Of a stretch of DNA of 64,000 bases, positions 1-9,513 are shown in pieces. The notes under the pieces are model-generated. The model did not search any database and was not told the origin of the DNA. It was given only the letters and a program-made list of their open reading frames with translations. The position numbers and the translations under genes are program-made. Position 1 is the stretch's first letter, and every line of letters begins with the position of its first letter. Location of the stretch: assembly GCF_027912415.1 (NCBI RefSeq), contig NZ_CP115175.1, positions 2,604,001 to 2,668,000 on the forward strand. Reading direction: 5' to 3'. The stretch is from Homoserinibacter sp. YIM 151385. Lineage in GTDB: Bacteria > Actinomycetota > Actinomycetes > Actinomycetales > Microbacteriaceae.

Positions 1-2111
1 ACCCGCCAGCCGCCCGCGCCGGCCGCATCGACCGTCGCGCCGACCGCGGAGCCCTCGAGCCCCTCGAAGGCGAGCAGCACCCCCTCGGGGTCGCCGCGCC
101 CGCGCTCGAGGAGCGCCGTCGCCACCGTGATGATCCCCGTCGTCTGCGGCACCGGGCGGCGCCGCTCGTGCTCGCGGGCGGCGCGGATGCGGCGCGCGGC
201 CGACTGCAGCTCGCCCCGCTGGGCGTCGAGCATCGCGAGGACGGTGTGCGCCATCCCGTCGCTGAGCGACTCGCCGCTCGTGAGGGAGAGCCCCAGGATC
301 TCCTCCGCATCCCGTTCGGCGCCCGGCCAGTCGCCCGTCGCGTACCCCGAGAACGCGGTCATGGCGAGCGCGAGCTGGAGCACCGGCGTCGAGCCGCTCG
401 CGCGTGCCTCCGCGACCGCCTGCGCGAACACGGCGGAGGACTCCCGGTGCTGCCCGCCGTAGAGCGCCACCTGGCCGAGCATGATGCGCGCCTCCGCGTT
501 CCCCATGGCGACGGGGCGGTCGTCGCCGGGATGGAGGAGCTCGCCGATCGCGGGACGCGGGTCGCCGAGGCCCCCGATCCACTGCGCGCCCGCGAGCAGC
601 AGTCGGCGCCGCTGCTCGTGCGCGGACTCGGCGGCCGCCTCGAGGGGGGATGCCGTGGCCGGCGCGGCGTCCGGCTCGCGTGCGGCGGCCAGCACGGCGT
701 CCGGATCGCCCGCGGCCCAGGCGAGCCCGCCCTCCACGACCGCGCGGAAGGCGGAGCCGCGTCCCGCCTCCTCGCCGAGGGCGCGGACGCGGCGGCGGGC
801 CAGGTCGAAGTCGCCGGCCACGAAGTCGAGCCCGGCGAGTGCGAGCTCCCGTCGCGGCGAGGCCGGCAGCCCCTCGAGGGCGGGGGCGAGCGACCGGGCG
901 AGCGTCTGCTCGTCGGCGAGCGTCGCGAGCTCGGCCGCCTGGAGGAGCAGCAGCGCGCGGGCGGCCGCGTCCCGTCGCACGCCGGCCGCCCGGGCGGCGT
1001 GTCGCGCGGCGAGCGCGAGCCGCCCCGCCCGCGCGGCCTCCGCCGCCGCGTCCGCGAGCTCGTCGGCGACGGCCTCGTCCGTCAGCTCCGTCGCGGCGAG
1101 GAGGTGGGTCGCGCGCCGCTCACCCTCGAACTGCTCGGCCACCGCCGCGTGGAGTGCCCGACGGCGGGCGTCGGGGAGCGCGTGCCGGATGCCCTCGCGA
1201 ATGCGGGCGGAGGCGATCCGCACCTCCCGCTGCCCGATGTCGTCGGCGAGGTCGAGGAGGCCCGTGCGCATGGCGTCGTCGAGGGACACCTCGAGGCCGG
1301 TCAGCTCGGAGATGGCGAGGACGGTCGACAGCGGCACCGCATCCCCCGCGACCGCGGCGATCGCGAGGAGGGCGCGCCCCGTGTCGCCGCAGCCGGCGAG
1401 GCGGACCTCGAGCTCCTCGGCGAAGGCGCTCGGGACGGGCAGCGAGTCCGGCACGCGCACGCGCAGCCGCGGGCCGAGCCCGTCGATGGCCGTCACGAGG
1501 TGCAGCGGGTTGCCGTCGGTGAGCTCCGTCAGGCGGGCCGCATCCGCGGGTCGCAGCCCCTCGACGCCGCGCTCGAGCGCGAGCCGCGCGACGGCCGCCC
1601 TGCCGAGCCCGTCGAGCCGGAGGACGCGGGCTCGCTCGCCGGATGTGCCGCGCGTGAGGAGGGCGTGCATCCGCCCCTGCGGCCGGCTCGCGACGACGAC
1701 GAGCACGCGCCCGTGACGCAGCCGGCGGAGCGCCCGCCAGATCGTGTCGGCGCTCGCCGCGTCGAGCTCCTGCGCGTCGTCGATCGCGATCAGGAGTGGG
1801 TGCTCCTCGGCGGCGGCGGCGCAGGCGGCGAGGAGGCCGGCCGCCGTGGCCGCGGTGTCCGCCCCCGCGCGGCGCCGCCTCGCGCCGAGCGCCGCGAGCA
1901 GCGCGTCGACGCCCGCGTTGGGGTCGCCGCCGACCTCCCGGGCCGAGAGCTCGACGATGCGCGTCTCGACGGCGCGCCCGGCGAGTCGGTCCAGCAGCCA
2001 GGTCTTGCCGCTGCCGAGCTCGCCCTCGATCACGATGACCTGCGGCTCGGCGCCGCGGGCGCGCTCCAGCGCGGCGGCGAGCCGCGACTCCTCGACCGGA
2101 CGCTGGACCAC
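1..2111 (-). CDS. STAND/MalT-like AAA ATPase regulator, C-terminus beyond the window
   Basis: The frame is open from a GTG at 2111 to base 1, so about 703 residues are visible and the C-terminus is missing. Residues 30-37 are a Walker A loop (GELGSGKT) and 105-111 a Walker B strand (LLIAIDD). The remainder is Ala/Leu/Arg-rich helical sequence like the TPR-type sensor arm of MalT/LuxR-family STAND ATPases. That family usually ends in a LuxR helix-turn-helix; here it would lie outside the window, so a DNA-binding role is inference. GGAGG sits just before the GTG, and a -10 box (TAGGGT) lies 46 bases upstream, built from the stop codon of the DUF4166 gene. The ligand is unknown. The frame choice is supported by consistent codon bias and the intact nucleotide-binding motifs. 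Confidence 0.75.
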   Translation of the reverse strand, partial: MVQRPVEESRLAAALERARGAEPQVIVIEGELGSGKTWLLDRLAGRAVETRIVELSAREVGGDPNAGVDALLAALGARRRRAGADTAATAAGLLAACAAAAEEHPLLIAIDDAQELDAASADTIWRALRRLRHGRVLVVVASRPQGRMHALLTRGTSGERARVLRLDGLGRAAVARLALERGVEGLRPADAARLTELTDGNPLHLVTAIDGLGPRLRVRVPDSLPVPSAFAEELEVRLAGCGDTGRALLAIAAVAGDAVPLSTVLAISELTGLEVSLDDAMRTGLLDLADDIGQREVRIASARIREGIRHALPDARRRALHAAVAEQFEGERRATHLLAATELTDEAVADELADAAAEAARAGRLALAARHAARAAGVRRDAAARALLLLQAAELATLADEQTLARSLAPALEGLPASPRRELALAGLDFVAGDFDLARRRVRALGEEAGRGSAFRAVVEGGLAWAAGDPDAVLAAAREPDAAPATASPLEAAAESAHEQRRRLLLAGAQWIGGLGDPRPAIGELLHPGDDRPVAMGNAEARIMLGQVALYGGQHRESSAVFAQAVAEARASGSTPVLQLALAMTAFSGYATGDWPGAERDAEEILGLSLTSGESLSDGMAHTVLAMLDAQRGELQSAARRIRAAREHERRRPVPQTTGIITVATALLERGRGDPEGVLLAFEGLEGSAVGATVDAAGAGGWR

Positions 2112-2156
2112 GGGACCTCCAGGACTGGGGGTGCGCCTGCATCCTCCCAGGGTCAG

Positions 2157-2162
2157 ACCCTA
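2157..2162 (-). promoter_or_regulatory. -10 box TAGGGT for the STAND regulator gene
   Basis: Minus-strand TAGGGT. Its first three bases are the TAG stop codon of the DUF4166 gene. Transcription would start near 2150 and leave a leader of about 40 bases ending in the GGAGG site before the GTG at 2111. No convincing -35 is visible. Confidence 0.45.
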
Positions 2163-2768
2163 GGGGATCGCGTGCTGCCGGGGCGCGATCCGGTAGTCGA
2201 AGGAGCCGGTGTAGCGGAACACCTCGCCGAGGAGCGGCGCGCGCATCCGCAGGTCGACGCGCTGTCGACCCGCCGGACCGATGCGCTCGTCGAGCTCGAC
2301 GACGGCGAGCGGCGGGAGGGGCAGGCGCAGCGGGCCGAGCCGCAGCCAGAGCCGCTCCGAGCGCATCCGCATGCCGCCGTCGACGACGTGGAGCGCGAGC
2401 CGCACCTCGAGGCCGCCGCGGCGGCCCAGCCGGTCGTGGAGCTCGCCGTCGACGACCGACATGCGGTCGAGCATGACCCGCGAGCGTCCCGGGAACTCGA
2501 AGGTGCGACGGGCGCGCAGCCCGTCGCCGTCCGGCGTGTTCGTCGTCGTGAAGGGGATGTCGCGGCCGAGCTCCGGGAACAGCACGCCCCGCCACGCGAG
2601 CCACGACCACAGCGGCCGCAGCCAGCGCACCCGCGAGCCGGCCTCCTCGTACACGCCCGTGCCGTGCCCGACGCAGCCCTCCGGCGGCGCCGAGAAGTAG
2701 GCGAGGAGGCGGGGGTCGAGCTGCGCGAAGCGCGCCCCGAGCACCCGCTGGGTCACCGACTCGGCCAT
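2160..2768 (-). CDS. DUF4166 domain-containing protein
   Basis: 202 residues with no signal peptide or membrane segment. The N-terminal part (VTQRVLGARFAQLDPRLLAYF), the GxGxY turn near residue 38 and the FTTTNTP stretch near residue 75 resemble DUF4166 proteins, which are about 200 residues in actinobacteria and are sometimes fused to saccharopine-dehydrogenase-like domains. No catalytic residues are known for the family. It is read divergently from the DUF6350 gene with a gap of 80 bases. Family assignment is from recognition of the sequence pattern, and function is unknown. Confidence 0.6.
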   Translation of the reverse strand: MAESVTQRVLGARFAQLDPRLLAYFSAPPEGCVGHGTGVYEEAGSRVRWLRPLWSWLAWRGVLFPELGRDIPFTTTNTPDGDGLRARRTFEFPGRSRVMLDRMSVVDGELHDRLGRRGGLEVRLALHVVDGGMRMRSERLWLRLGPLRLPLPPLAVVELDERIGPAGRQRVDLRMRAPLLGEVFRYTGSFDYRIAPRQHAIP

Positions 2769-2835
2769 GAGGGCATTCTGCCTGGGCGGGCGCCGGGCGA
2801 GGGCGTGCCGGGCCGGTGTGCGTCGTCCGCGCGGT

Positions 2836-2841
2836 TAGGGT
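2836..2841 (+). promoter_or_regulatory. -10 box TAGGGT for the DUF6350 gene (leaderless)
   Basis: TAGGGT ends 7 bases before the GTG at 2849, the spacing that puts the transcript 5' end on the start codon. No Shine-Dalgarno sequence is present. Confidence 0.55.
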
Positions 2842-2848
2842 CGCAACC

Positions 2849-4162
2849 GTGACCCGCCGACTCACCGTGCTCTACGCCGCCCTCGAGGCGCTGCTCGCGG
2901 TCGGCATCGGCGTCGCCATCCCTCTCGTGCCGCTCACCGTGCTGTGGGCGGCGGAGTACGGCTTCGGCCCCGACTGGGCGGTGTTCTGGCGCGCCGCCGT
3001 CGACACGTGGCTCATCGGGCACGGGGTCGATGTGACGCTGCGCCTCGACCCGGCGCTCGCCGGGGGGCTGGGCGGGGCGGCGACCGAGCCGGTCGTCGTG
3101 ACGCTGGCGGCGCTCGGCTTCGCCGTCCTGACGCTCCTGCTCGGCGTCCGCGCCGGCGGCCGCGTCGCCGAGACGGGCCACCGGCTCCTCGGGGGCGCCG
3201 TCGCGACGGCGGCCGTCGGCGTGCTCGGGCTCGCGCTCGCGTGGACGGCGGTCCACGAGGCGGCCAGGCCCTCGCTCGTGCAGGCGGGCCTGCTGCCGGC
3301 TGCGATCTTCGGCGCCGGCATCCTCATCGCGGTCCTCCGGGCGGGCCCCGAGGTCGGCCCCGATGCCCCCGGCAGCTCGCTCCGCGACTGGATCGCCGAC
3401 TGGCCGCCGCGCCTGCGCGTCGCCGTCGCGGGCGCGCTGCGTGCGGGCGCCGCCTCCGCCGCGATCGTCGTGCTCGTGTCGGCGGTGGGCGTCGCGGTGC
3501 TCGTCTTCGCCTCCTACGCGGAGATCATCCGGCTGTACGAGTCGCTCCACAGCGAGGTCGCGGGCGGGATCGCGCTGACGCTCGGGCAGCTCGCGGTCGT
3601 GCCCAACCTCGTCATCTGGGCGGCGTCGTGGGCCGTCGGGCCGGGCTTCGCGCTCGGCACGGGCTCCACGATCTCGCCGCTCGGCACGGCCGTCGGGCCC
3701 GTCCCCGCGGTGCCGATCCTCGGCGCCCTGCCCGCAGGCGAGCTCGACTACGGCTTCGCGGCCGTCCTCGTGCCGGTCGCGGCCGCCTTCCTCGCGGGCG
3801 CCTGGCTGCGGAGCGGGCTCGTCCGCCGCATCGACTCGCGGCCGGGCGCGGCCGGCTGGCTGGTCGGGACGGCAGTGGGCGGCGCGCTCGTCGGCGGCGC
3901 CATCATGGGGCTCCTCGCCTGGTGGTCGGGAGGCTCGGCCGGCCCGGGCCGGCTGGTCGAGGTGGGGCCGGACCCGCTGCTCGTCGGCGCGATCGCGGCG
4001 GGGGAGTTCGCCCTGGGCCTCGGCGCGGGGGTCGCGGCGGCGGGGGTCGGGCGGCGCTTCATCGGCGCCGACGACGGCGATGCGGCCGAGATGCCGAGCC
4101 ACGACGCCGAGCGCCGGGGCGAGCCGGCTGCGCCGCTCGGCGGCCCCGACGCGAGCCGCTAG
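2849..4162 (+). CDS. DUF6350 (PerM-like) integral membrane protein
   Basis: 437 residues with about nine hydrophobic helices across the whole length and a short acidic, polar C-terminal tail. In actinobacteria DUF6350 proteins of about 400-440 residues lie directly upstream of purN, as here, and some are annotated as cell-division protein PerM; the role is not settled. The frame could extend to a GTG at 2816, but the GTG at 2849 is preferred because a TAGGGT -10 box ends 7 bases before it and would leave the longer version without a promoter-proximal start. Its TAG stop forms part of the purN promoter. Confidence 0.8.
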   Translation: MTRRLTVLYAALEALLAVGIGVAIPLVPLTVLWAAEYGFGPDWAVFWRAAVDTWLIGHGVDVTLRLDPALAGGLGGAATEPVVVTLAALGFAVLTLLLGVRAGGRVAETGHRLLGGAVATAAVGVLGLALAWTAVHEAARPSLVQAGLLPAAIFGAGILIAVLRAGPEVGPDAPGSSLRDWIADWPPRLRVAVAGALRAGAASAAIVVLVSAVGVAVLVFASYAEIIRLYESLHSEVAGGIALTLGQLAVVPNLVIWAASWAVGPGFALGTGSTISPLGTAVGPVPAVPILGALPAGELDYGFAAVLVPVAAAFLAGAWLRSGLVRRIDSRPGAAGWLVGTAVGGALVGGAIMGLLAWWSGGSAGPGRLVEVGPDPLLVGAIAAGEFALGLGAGVAAAGVGRRFIGADDGDAAEMPSHDAERRGEPAAPLGGPDASR

Positions 4163-4165
4163 GCT
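4160..4165 (+). promoter_or_regulatory. -10 box TAGGCT for purN (leaderless), overlapping the upstream stop codon
   Basis: The DUF6350 stop codon TAG plus GCT forms TAGGCT, which ends 6 bases before the purN GTG. This would give a leaderless purNH transcript independent of the upstream gene. Confidence 0.5.
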
Positions 4166-4171
4166 GGGGCG

Positions 4172-4759
4172 GTGCTCCGGCTGGTCGTCCTCATCTCCGG
4201 GGGCGGCTCCAACCTCCGGGCCCTCCTCGAGGCCTCCGAGGACGCCGCCTTCCCGGCCCGCGTCGTCGCCATCGGCGCCGACCGCGACGCGGAGGGCCTC
4301 GCCCACGCCGAGGAGTTCGGCATCCCCGCCTTCACGGTGCCCTTCACCGCCTACCCCGACCGCGAGTCCTGGGGTGCGGAGCTCGTCGAGCAGCTCGGCG
4401 TGTGGGAGCCGGACCTCGTCGTCCTCTCCGGCTTCATGCGCCTGCTCCCGCCCGCCGCGGTCGAGGCGCTCTCGCCGGGGCTCATCAACACGCATCCCGC
4501 CTACCTCCCGGAGTTCCCGGGGGCGCACGGCGTCCGCGACGCGATCGCGGCCGGCGTGACGCAGACGGGCGCGAGCGTCATCGTCGTGGACTCGGGCGTC
4601 GACTCGGGGCCGATCATCGCGCAGGAGCGCGTGGCCGTCCTCCCGGGCGACACCGAGTCGACCCTCCACGACCGCATCAAGCTCGTCGAGCGGCGGCTGC
4701 TCGTGCAGTCCGTCCTCGACATCGCCGACGGAACCATCGACCTGAAGGAGCTCGCGTGA
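4172..4759 (+). CDS. purN: Phosphoribosylglycinamide formyltransferase (GAR transformylase)
   Basis: 195 residues, the usual PurN length. It transfers the formyl group of 10-formyl-THF to GAR, the third step of purine synthesis. The phosphate-binding loop ISGGGSN is at residues 8-14. The catalytic residues Asn106, His108 (NTHPA) and Asp144 (VDSGVDSG) fall at the same numbers as in the E. coli enzyme. The GTG start at 4172 has no Shine-Dalgarno sequence but lies 6 bases after a -10 box. The stop overlaps the purH start by 4 bases (GTGA), so translation is coupled. Confidence 0.97.
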   Translation: MLRLVVLISGGGSNLRALLEASEDAAFPARVVAIGADRDAEGLAHAEEFGIPAFTVPFTAYPDRESWGAELVEQLGVWEPDLVVLSGFMRLLPPAAVEALSPGLINTHPAYLPEFPGAHGVRDAIAAGVTQTGASVIVVDSGVDSGPIIAQERVAVLPGDTESTLHDRIKLVERRLLVQSVLDIADGTIDLKELA

Positions 4760-6351
4760 GCGGCCCCCAGCACGACCCCGCCCTGTACCGCCCCCGCGAC
4801 GTCGTCCCCATCCGGCGCGCCCTCATCTCGGTGAGCGACAAGACCGGGCTCCTCGAGCTCGCGGCGGCGCTCGCCCAGGCGGGCGTCGAGATCGTCTCGA
4901 CCGGCTCGACCGCGAAGACGATCGCGGAGGCCGGGCATCCGGTCACCGAGGTCTCGAGCGTCACCGGGTTCCCCGAGTCGCTCGACGGCCGCGTCAAGAC
5001 GCTCCACCCCGCCGTGCACGCCGGCCTCCTCGCCGACCTCCGCCTCGCCCACCACGAGGCGCAGCTCGAGGAGCTCGGCATCCGCGCCTTCGACCTCGTC
5101 GTCGTGAACCTCTACCCCTTCGTCGAGACGGTCGCCTCGGGCGCCCAGGGGGATGCCGTGGTCGAGCAGATCGACATCGGCGGCCCCGCCATGGTGCGCG
5201 CGAGCGCGAAGAACCACGCGAACGTCGCGATCGCCGTGAGCCCCGACAGCTACCCGCAGATCGTGAAGGCGCTGCAGCTCGGCGGCACGACGCTCGCGCA
5301 GCGCCGCCGCCTCGCGACCGCCGCCTTCAGCCACACCGCCGCCTACGACACGGCCGTCGCGGGCTGGTTCGCGAGCGAGGGCTGGGTCGACGGCGGCACG
5401 CCCGACACGAGCGACTTCGCCCCGACCCTCACGCTCCGCGGCGAGCTCGCGTCGTCGCTGCGCTATGGCGAGAACGCGCACCAGGCCGCCGCGCTGTACA
5501 CGACCGACACGACCGCGGGGATCGCCCAGGCGGAGCAGCTCCACGGCAAGGAGATGTCCTTCAACAACTACGTGGATGCGGATGCGGCGCTGCGGGCCGC
5601 CTACGACCACGAGGAGCCGACGGTCGCGATCATCAAGCACGCGAACCCGTGCGGCATCGCGACCGCCTCCGACATCGCGCGGGCGCATCGCAAGGCGCAC
5701 GAGTGCGACCCGGTCTCCGCCTTCGGCGGCGTCATCGCCGCGAACCGGCCCATCACGCTGGCCGCGGCGGAGTCGATCAAGGACATCTTCACGGAGGTCG
5801 TGGTCGCGCCCGACTTCGAGCCGGAGGCGCTCGCCGTCCTGCAGTCGAAGAAGAACATCCGTCTCCTCCGTCTGCCCGCCGACTTCGTGCGGCCGGCGCG
5901 CGAGGTGAAGCAGATCTCGGGCGGCCTGCTCGCCCAGGACGTCGACGCGCACTTCGCGCCGGTCTCGAGCTGGACGCTCGTCGCCGGCGAGCCCGCCGAC
6001 GAGGCGACCCTCGCCGACCTCGAGTTCGCGTGGCGCGCCTGCCGCGCCGTGAAGTCGAACGCGATCCTCCTGGCGAACGGCCGGGCGGCGGTCGGCGTCG
6101 GCATGGGCCAGGTCAACCGCGTCGACTCGTGCCGCCTCGCGGTCGAGCGGGCGGGCGAGCGCGCCGCGGGCAGCGTCGCGGCCTCGGATGCGTTCTTCCC
6201 GTTCAGCGACGGGCCGCAGATCCTGCTGGATGCGGGCGTGCGCGCGATCGTGCAGCCCGGCGGCTCGGTCCGCGACGAGGAGACCATCCAGGCCGCCCAG
6301 GCGGCCGGCGTCACGATGTACGTGACGGGGGAGCGGCACTTCTTCCACTGA
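4756..6351 (+). CDS. purH: Bifunctional AICAR formyltransferase / IMP cyclohydrolase
   Basis: 531 residues, full length. The enzyme makes the last two steps to IMP: formylation of AICAR and ring closure of FAICAR. The N-terminal MGS-like cyclohydrolase domain (about residues 18-160) shows [22 protein letters not shown] and the [10 protein letters not shown] motif. The AICARFT domain follows, with [21 protein letters not shown] and the catalytic Lys294-His295 pair in [11 protein letters not shown]. It starts with GTG inside the purN stop and forms an operon with purN. Downstream lies a convergent glycosyltransferase gene with a repeat element between. Confidence 0.97.
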   Translation: MSGPQHDPALYRPRDVVPIRRALISVSDKTGLLELAAALAQAGVEIVSTGSTAKTIAEAGHPVTEVSSVTGFPESLDGRVKTLHPAVHAGLLADLRLAHHEAQLEELGIRAFDLVVVNLYPFVETVASGAQGDAVVEQIDIGGPAMVRASAKNHANVAIAVSPDSYPQIVKALQLGGTTLAQRRRLATAAFSHTAAYDTAVAGWFASEGWVDGGTPDTSDFAPTLTLRGELASSLRYGENAHQAAALYTTDTTAGIAQAEQLHGKEMSFNNYVDADAALRAAYDHEEPTVAIIKHANPCGIATASDIARAHRKAHECDPVSAFGGVIAANRPITLAAAESIKDIFTEVVVAPDFEPEALAVLQSKKNIRLLRLPADFVRPAREVKQISGGLLAQDVDAHFAPVSSWTLVAGEPADEATLADLEFAWRACRAVKSNAILLANGRAAVGVGMGQVNRVDSCRLAVERAGERAAGSVAASDAFFPFSDGPQILLDAGVRAIVQPGGSVRDEETIQAAQAAGVTMYVTGERHFFH

Positions 6352-6403
6352 GCGCGCTCCTCGTGCGCTCCGGGTGCGCTCCTCGACGGGCGCGGGTGTG
6401 CCG

Positions 6404-6480
6404 ATTCTCGGAGGTCCGGCCCGATCTGCGCCCGCGGGATGCGATCCGGGCGGATTCTCCGAGATGCGGTTCGGACCCCC
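6404..6480. repeat. Intergenic stem-loop repeat, copy 1, between convergent genes
   Basis: The gap between purH and the convergent glycosyltransferase holds an imperfect inverted repeat (core TCTCGGA at 6406-6412 against TCCGAGA at 6458-6464, with further pairing inward). Its right arm, 6441-6474, matches 56047-56080 closely (17 of 19 identical in the 3' half, one gap in the 5' half). The second copy also lies between convergent genes. It could be a REP-type element or a two-way terminator; there is no T-run. Confidence 0.5.
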
Positions 6481-6512
6481 GGCTGCGCGCTCCTCGATGA
6501 GCGGGGTCGCGC

Positions 6513-7652
6513 CTACAGCTCGGCGTGCAGCTGCCAGACGCGCTCGGCCGAGTCGCGCCAGCTGAAGGCCCGCGCGCGGTCGCGCCCCTGCACCCCGAGG
6601 CGCGCCCGCAGCGCGTCGTCCTCGAGCACGCCGCGGATCGCCGCCGCGAGGCGCCCCGGGTAGCCCTCGCCCGGCTCCAGCGCGACCGCGAGGCCGGCAT
6701 CCGCGGCGACCTCCGCGACGGCGGGGGCGTCGGAGTGGATGACGGGCACCCCGAAGTGCATCGCCTCGAGCACGGGCAGGCCGAAGCCCTCCGCGAGGGA
6801 GGGGAACACGAAGACCTCGGCGCGGCTCATGACGAGCGCGAGGTCCTCGTCGTCGAGGCGGCCGAGCGCGCGCACCCGGCCCTCGGGCAGGCCGGCGTCC
6901 TCCGCGACAGAGGCGACATCCACGTCCCCCCAGCCGGCGGGGCCGACGACGAGCAGCGGCAGCTCGCCCGCGGCCCCCGTCCCGAGCGCGCGGATGAGCG
7001 GCTCGAGGCCCTTGCGCGGCTCGAGCGTGCCGACGGCGAGCAGGTAGCGCTCCGGCAGGTCGAGCTCGGCGGCGCGCGCCTCCGGGTCCTCGGGCAGCAC
7101 GAGCGCGGTACCGACGGCCCCGCCGATGACGCGGATGCGGTCGCCGAAGCCGAGCAGCTCGTCGAGCTCCGCGGCGACGGCGTGGGTCGGCACGACGACG
7201 GCGTCGGCGTAGCGGTGCGCGCGCCTGATCATCGACTTGTGCCAGGAGACGCCGCGGGGCGTGAGCGTCTCGGGGTGCGTCCACGGGACGACGTCGTGGA
7301 TCGTGACGGCGACCTGCGTGTCCGGGTTCTCGACGCGGTCGTGCCGGGCGAGCGGCGCGAGCGGGCTCATGGCGTGGATGAAGCCGCGGCCGGGCAGGGC
7401 GGTGAAGCCGAGCTGCCACGCGGCCGAGAGCTCGCGCCGGGCGAGCGCGCTCTTGTGGAGGGCGCCGAGCCCGGGGAGTCGGCGCGCGATCCGCTCGTAG
7501 TCGGGCTCGGGGGAGGCGGAGACGAAACCCTCGACGACGGCGTCGCCGGGCGCGGTGTCGATGAGGGCTCGGGTGAGCTCCTCCGCGTAGCGGCCGACGC
7601 CGCCGGGCACGGGGGAGATCATCTGGTCGATGATGACGCGCAGCGTCGTCAT
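6513..7652 (-). CDS. GT4-type (GT-B fold) glycosyltransferase, rhamnose cluster
   Basis: 379 residues. The N-terminal Rossmann domain begins LRVIIDQMISPVPGGVGRY with the glycine loop that contacts the acceptor. The C-terminal domain has AVGTLEPRKGLEPLI and the donor-binding E-x7-E motif in SLAEGFGLPVLEAM. Such GT4 enzymes use nucleotide sugars, often mannose or rhamnose, on the cytoplasmic face. The ATG at 7652 overlaps the rmlD stop (ATGA), so it is the last gene of rmlB-rmlD-GT and may use dTDP-rhamnose; acceptor and donor are inferred only from context. It ends convergent with purH. Confidence 0.85.
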   Translation of the reverse strand: MTTLRVIIDQMISPVPGGVGRYAEELTRALIDTAPGDAVVEGFVSASPEPDYERIARRLPGLGALHKSALARRELSAAWQLGFTALPGRGFIHAMSPLAPLARHDRVENPDTQVAVTIHDVVPWTHPETLTPRGVSWHKSMIRRAHRYADAVVVPTHAVAAELDELLGFGDRIRVIGGAVGTALVLPEDPEARAAELDLPERYLLAVGTLEPRKGLEPLIRALGTGAAGELPLLVVGPAGWGDVDVASVAEDAGLPEGRVRALGRLDDEDLALVMSRAEVFVFPSLAEGFGLPVLEAMHFGVPVIHSDAPAVAEVAADAGLAVALEPGEGYPGRLAAAIRGVLEDDALRARLGVQGRDRARAFSWRDSAERVWQLHAEL

Positions 7653-8515
7653 GCGCGGCCTGCTTCCTGCTCGGGGGATTCCACCATGGCCTCCGCGAGC
7701 GCCTCGCGCCAGTCGCGGAGCGGCGGGATGCCGGCCGCGGCCCACGAGCCGTGGCCGAGCACGGAGTACGCGGGGCGCGGGGCGGGCGTCGGGAAGGCCT
7801 CGCTGCCGACGGGACGGACGCGGTCGGGGTCCTCCCCGTCGAGCTCGAGGACGGCGCGCGCGAGCTCGACGCGGCTCGCCGCGCCCGAGGCGGTCGCGTG
7901 GTGGACGCCGGCGGGCGCACCGGCCTCCACGAGGCGCAGGATGCCGTCCGCGACCTCCGGCGCCCAGCTCGGCTGGCCGACCTGGTCGGCGACCATGCTC
8001 AGCTCGGGGTGGCGGGCCGCGAGTCGGCGGACGAGGGCGGGGAACCCGGCGTCGCCGCCGTACAGCCAGGCGGTGCGGACGACGAGCGCCCCAGGGTGGG
8101 CGGCGCGGGCGAGCCGCTCGCCCGCGGCCTTCGTGCGCCCGTAGGCGCCGAGCGGCGCGAGCGGGGCGTCCTCGGGGTAGGGCGAGGCGGCGCGGCCGTC
8201 GAAGACGTAGTCGGTGGAGACCTGCACGAAGCGCGCTCCCGCCGACGCCGCGGCCATCGCGACGTGCTCCGCGCCGAGGGCGTTGACGGCGTGCGCCGCA
8301 GGCTCGGCGGCCTCGGCGTCGTCGACCGCCGTCCAGGCGGCCGAGTTGACGACGATGTCCGGGCGGAAGCCGGCCACGGCATCCCGCACCGCGCCGCGTG
8401 ACCGGATGTCGAGCTCGCGGGAGCCGGGGGCGCGGACCTCGTGGCCGGCCCCGGCGAGGGCTGCGGCGAGCGCGCGGCCGAGGAGGCCCGTGCCGCCCGT
8501 GACGAGCCAGCGCAT
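7649..8515 (-). CDS. rmlD: dTDP-4-dehydrorhamnose reductase
   Basis: 288 residues, SDR superfamily. It reduces dTDP-4-keto-L-rhamnose with NAD(P)H, the last step to dTDP-L-rhamnose. The nucleotide loop GGTGLLG is at residues 7-13, STDYVFDG places Thr101-Asp102-Tyr103, and the YxxxK pair is Tyr125/Lys129. The ATG overlaps the rmlB stop by one base (TGATG), and its own stop overlaps the glycosyltransferase start. Its substrate needs the RmlC 3,5-epimerase, which is not encoded in the window. Confidence 0.95.
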   Translation of the reverse strand: MRWLVTGGTGLLGRALAAALAGAGHEVRAPGSRELDIRSRGAVRDAVAGFRPDIVVNSAAWTAVDDAEAAEPAAHAVNALGAEHVAMAAASAGARFVQVSTDYVFDGRAASPYPEDAPLAPLGAYGRTKAAGERLARAAHPGALVVRTAWLYGGDAGFPALVRRLAARHPELSMVADQVGQPSWAPEVADGILRLVEAGAPAGVHHATASGAASRVELARAVLELDGEDPDRVRPVGSEAFPTPAPRPAYSVLGHGSWAAAGIPPLRDWREALAEAMVESPEQEAGRA

Positions 8516-9501
8516 CAGTCGAGCCCGGCGCGCTGCTTCAGCGGCTCCCACCAGTCGCGGCGCTCGCGATACCAGTCGACGACCGCGGCCAGCCCCTCGC
8601 GGAACCCGACGCGCGGCGCGTAGCCGAGTTCGCGCCGGATCTTCGCGATGTCGACGCTGTACCGGCGGTCGTGGCCCTTGCGGTCCTCGACGGGCTCCAC
8701 GGAGGACCAGTCGCGGCCGGTCGCCTCGAGCAGCAGCTCGGTGATCTCGCGGTTCGAGAGCTCGGTGCCGCCGCCGATGTTGTAGATCTCGCCCGCGCGC
8801 CCGCCCTGGAGCACGAGCGCGATGCCGCGCACGTGGTCGTCGACGTGCAGCCAGTCGCGCACGTTGCCGCCGTCGCCGTAGAGCGGCACCGGCCGGCCGT
8901 CGAGCAGGTTCGTCACGAACAGCGGGATGAGCTTCTCGGGGAAGTGGTACGGCCCGTAGTTGTTCGAGCAGCGGGTGATCGACACGTCGAGCCCGTGCGT
9001 GCGGTGGTAGGAGCGGGCGAGGAGGTCGCTGCCCGCCTTCGAGGCCGAGTACGGGGAGTTCGGCTCGAGCAGCTGCTCTTCCGTCCACGAGCCCTCGTCG
9101 ATCGAGCCGTACACCTCGTCGGTCGAGACGTGCACGAACCGGGGGATGCCGGCCTCGACGGCGGCGTCGAGGAGCCGCTGGGTGCCGCCGACGTTCGTGT
9201 CGACGAAGGGCGCCGCATCCCGCACGGAGCGGTCGACGTGGGACTCGGCGGCGAGGTGCAGGATCGCGTCGTGCCCGGGGAGGAGGCCGGCGAGCAGCTC
9301 TCGGTCGCGGATGTCGCCGTGCACGAAGCGGTAGCGCGGCGAGTCCTCGACGCTCGCGAGGTTGGCCGGGTTGCCCGAGTAGGTGAGGGCGTCGAGCACC
9401 GTCACCTCCGAGCCCTCGAGCCCGGGCAGCTCGTCGGCGAGGGCGCGCCGAACCAGGTTCGAGCCGATGAATCCGGCACCGCCGGTCACGAGGACGCGCA
9501 T
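8515..9501 (-). CDS. rmlB: dTDP-glucose 4,6-dehydratase
   Basis: 328 residues, extended SDR. It converts dTDP-glucose to dTDP-4-keto-6-deoxyglucose. The NAD loop GGAGFIG is at residues 7-13, and the 4,6-dehydratase signature STDEVYG gives Thr127-Asp128-Glu129 with Tyr151/Lys155 (YSASK). SISRCSNNYGPY-type and QPVPLYGDGGNVRDWL-type segments are also conserved. The ATG lies 6 bases after a TAGGAT -10 box and has no Shine-Dalgarno sequence, so the rmlB-rmlD-GT operon seems leaderless. Confidence 0.96.
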   Translation of the reverse strand: MRVLVTGGAGFIGSNLVRRALADELPGLEGSEVTVLDALTYSGNPANLASVEDSPRYRFVHGDIRDRELLAGLLPGHDAILHLAAESHVDRSVRDAAPFVDTNVGGTQRLLDAAVEAGIPRFVHVSTDEVYGSIDEGSWTEEQLLEPNSPYSASKAGSDLLARSYHRTHGLDVSITRCSNNYGPYHFPEKLIPLFVTNLLDGRPVPLYGDGGNVRDWLHVDDHVRGIALVLQGGRAGEIYNIGGGTELSNREITELLLEATGRDWSSVEPVEDRKGHDRRYSVDIAKIRRELGYAPRVGFREGLAAVVDWYRERRDWWEPLKQRAGLD

Positions 9502-9507
9502 CCGCCG

Positions 9508-9513
9508 ATCCTA
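9508..9513 (-). promoter_or_regulatory. -10 box TAGGAT for rmlB (leaderless), overlapping the marR stop codon
   Basis: Minus-strand TAGGAT made of the MarR gene TAG stop plus GAT. It ends 6 bases before the rmlB ATG. This separates the rml operon from the regulator transcribed just upstream. Confidence 0.5.

Noticed and set aside
2816-2848. Upstream GTG start for the DUF6350 protein
   Set aside because: It lies before the -10 box and would not be in the transcript.
168-2852. Long plus-strand frame opposite the STAND regulator
   Set aside because: Arg/Gly/Glu-rich antisense shadow typical of very high GC; the minus strand has Walker motifs.
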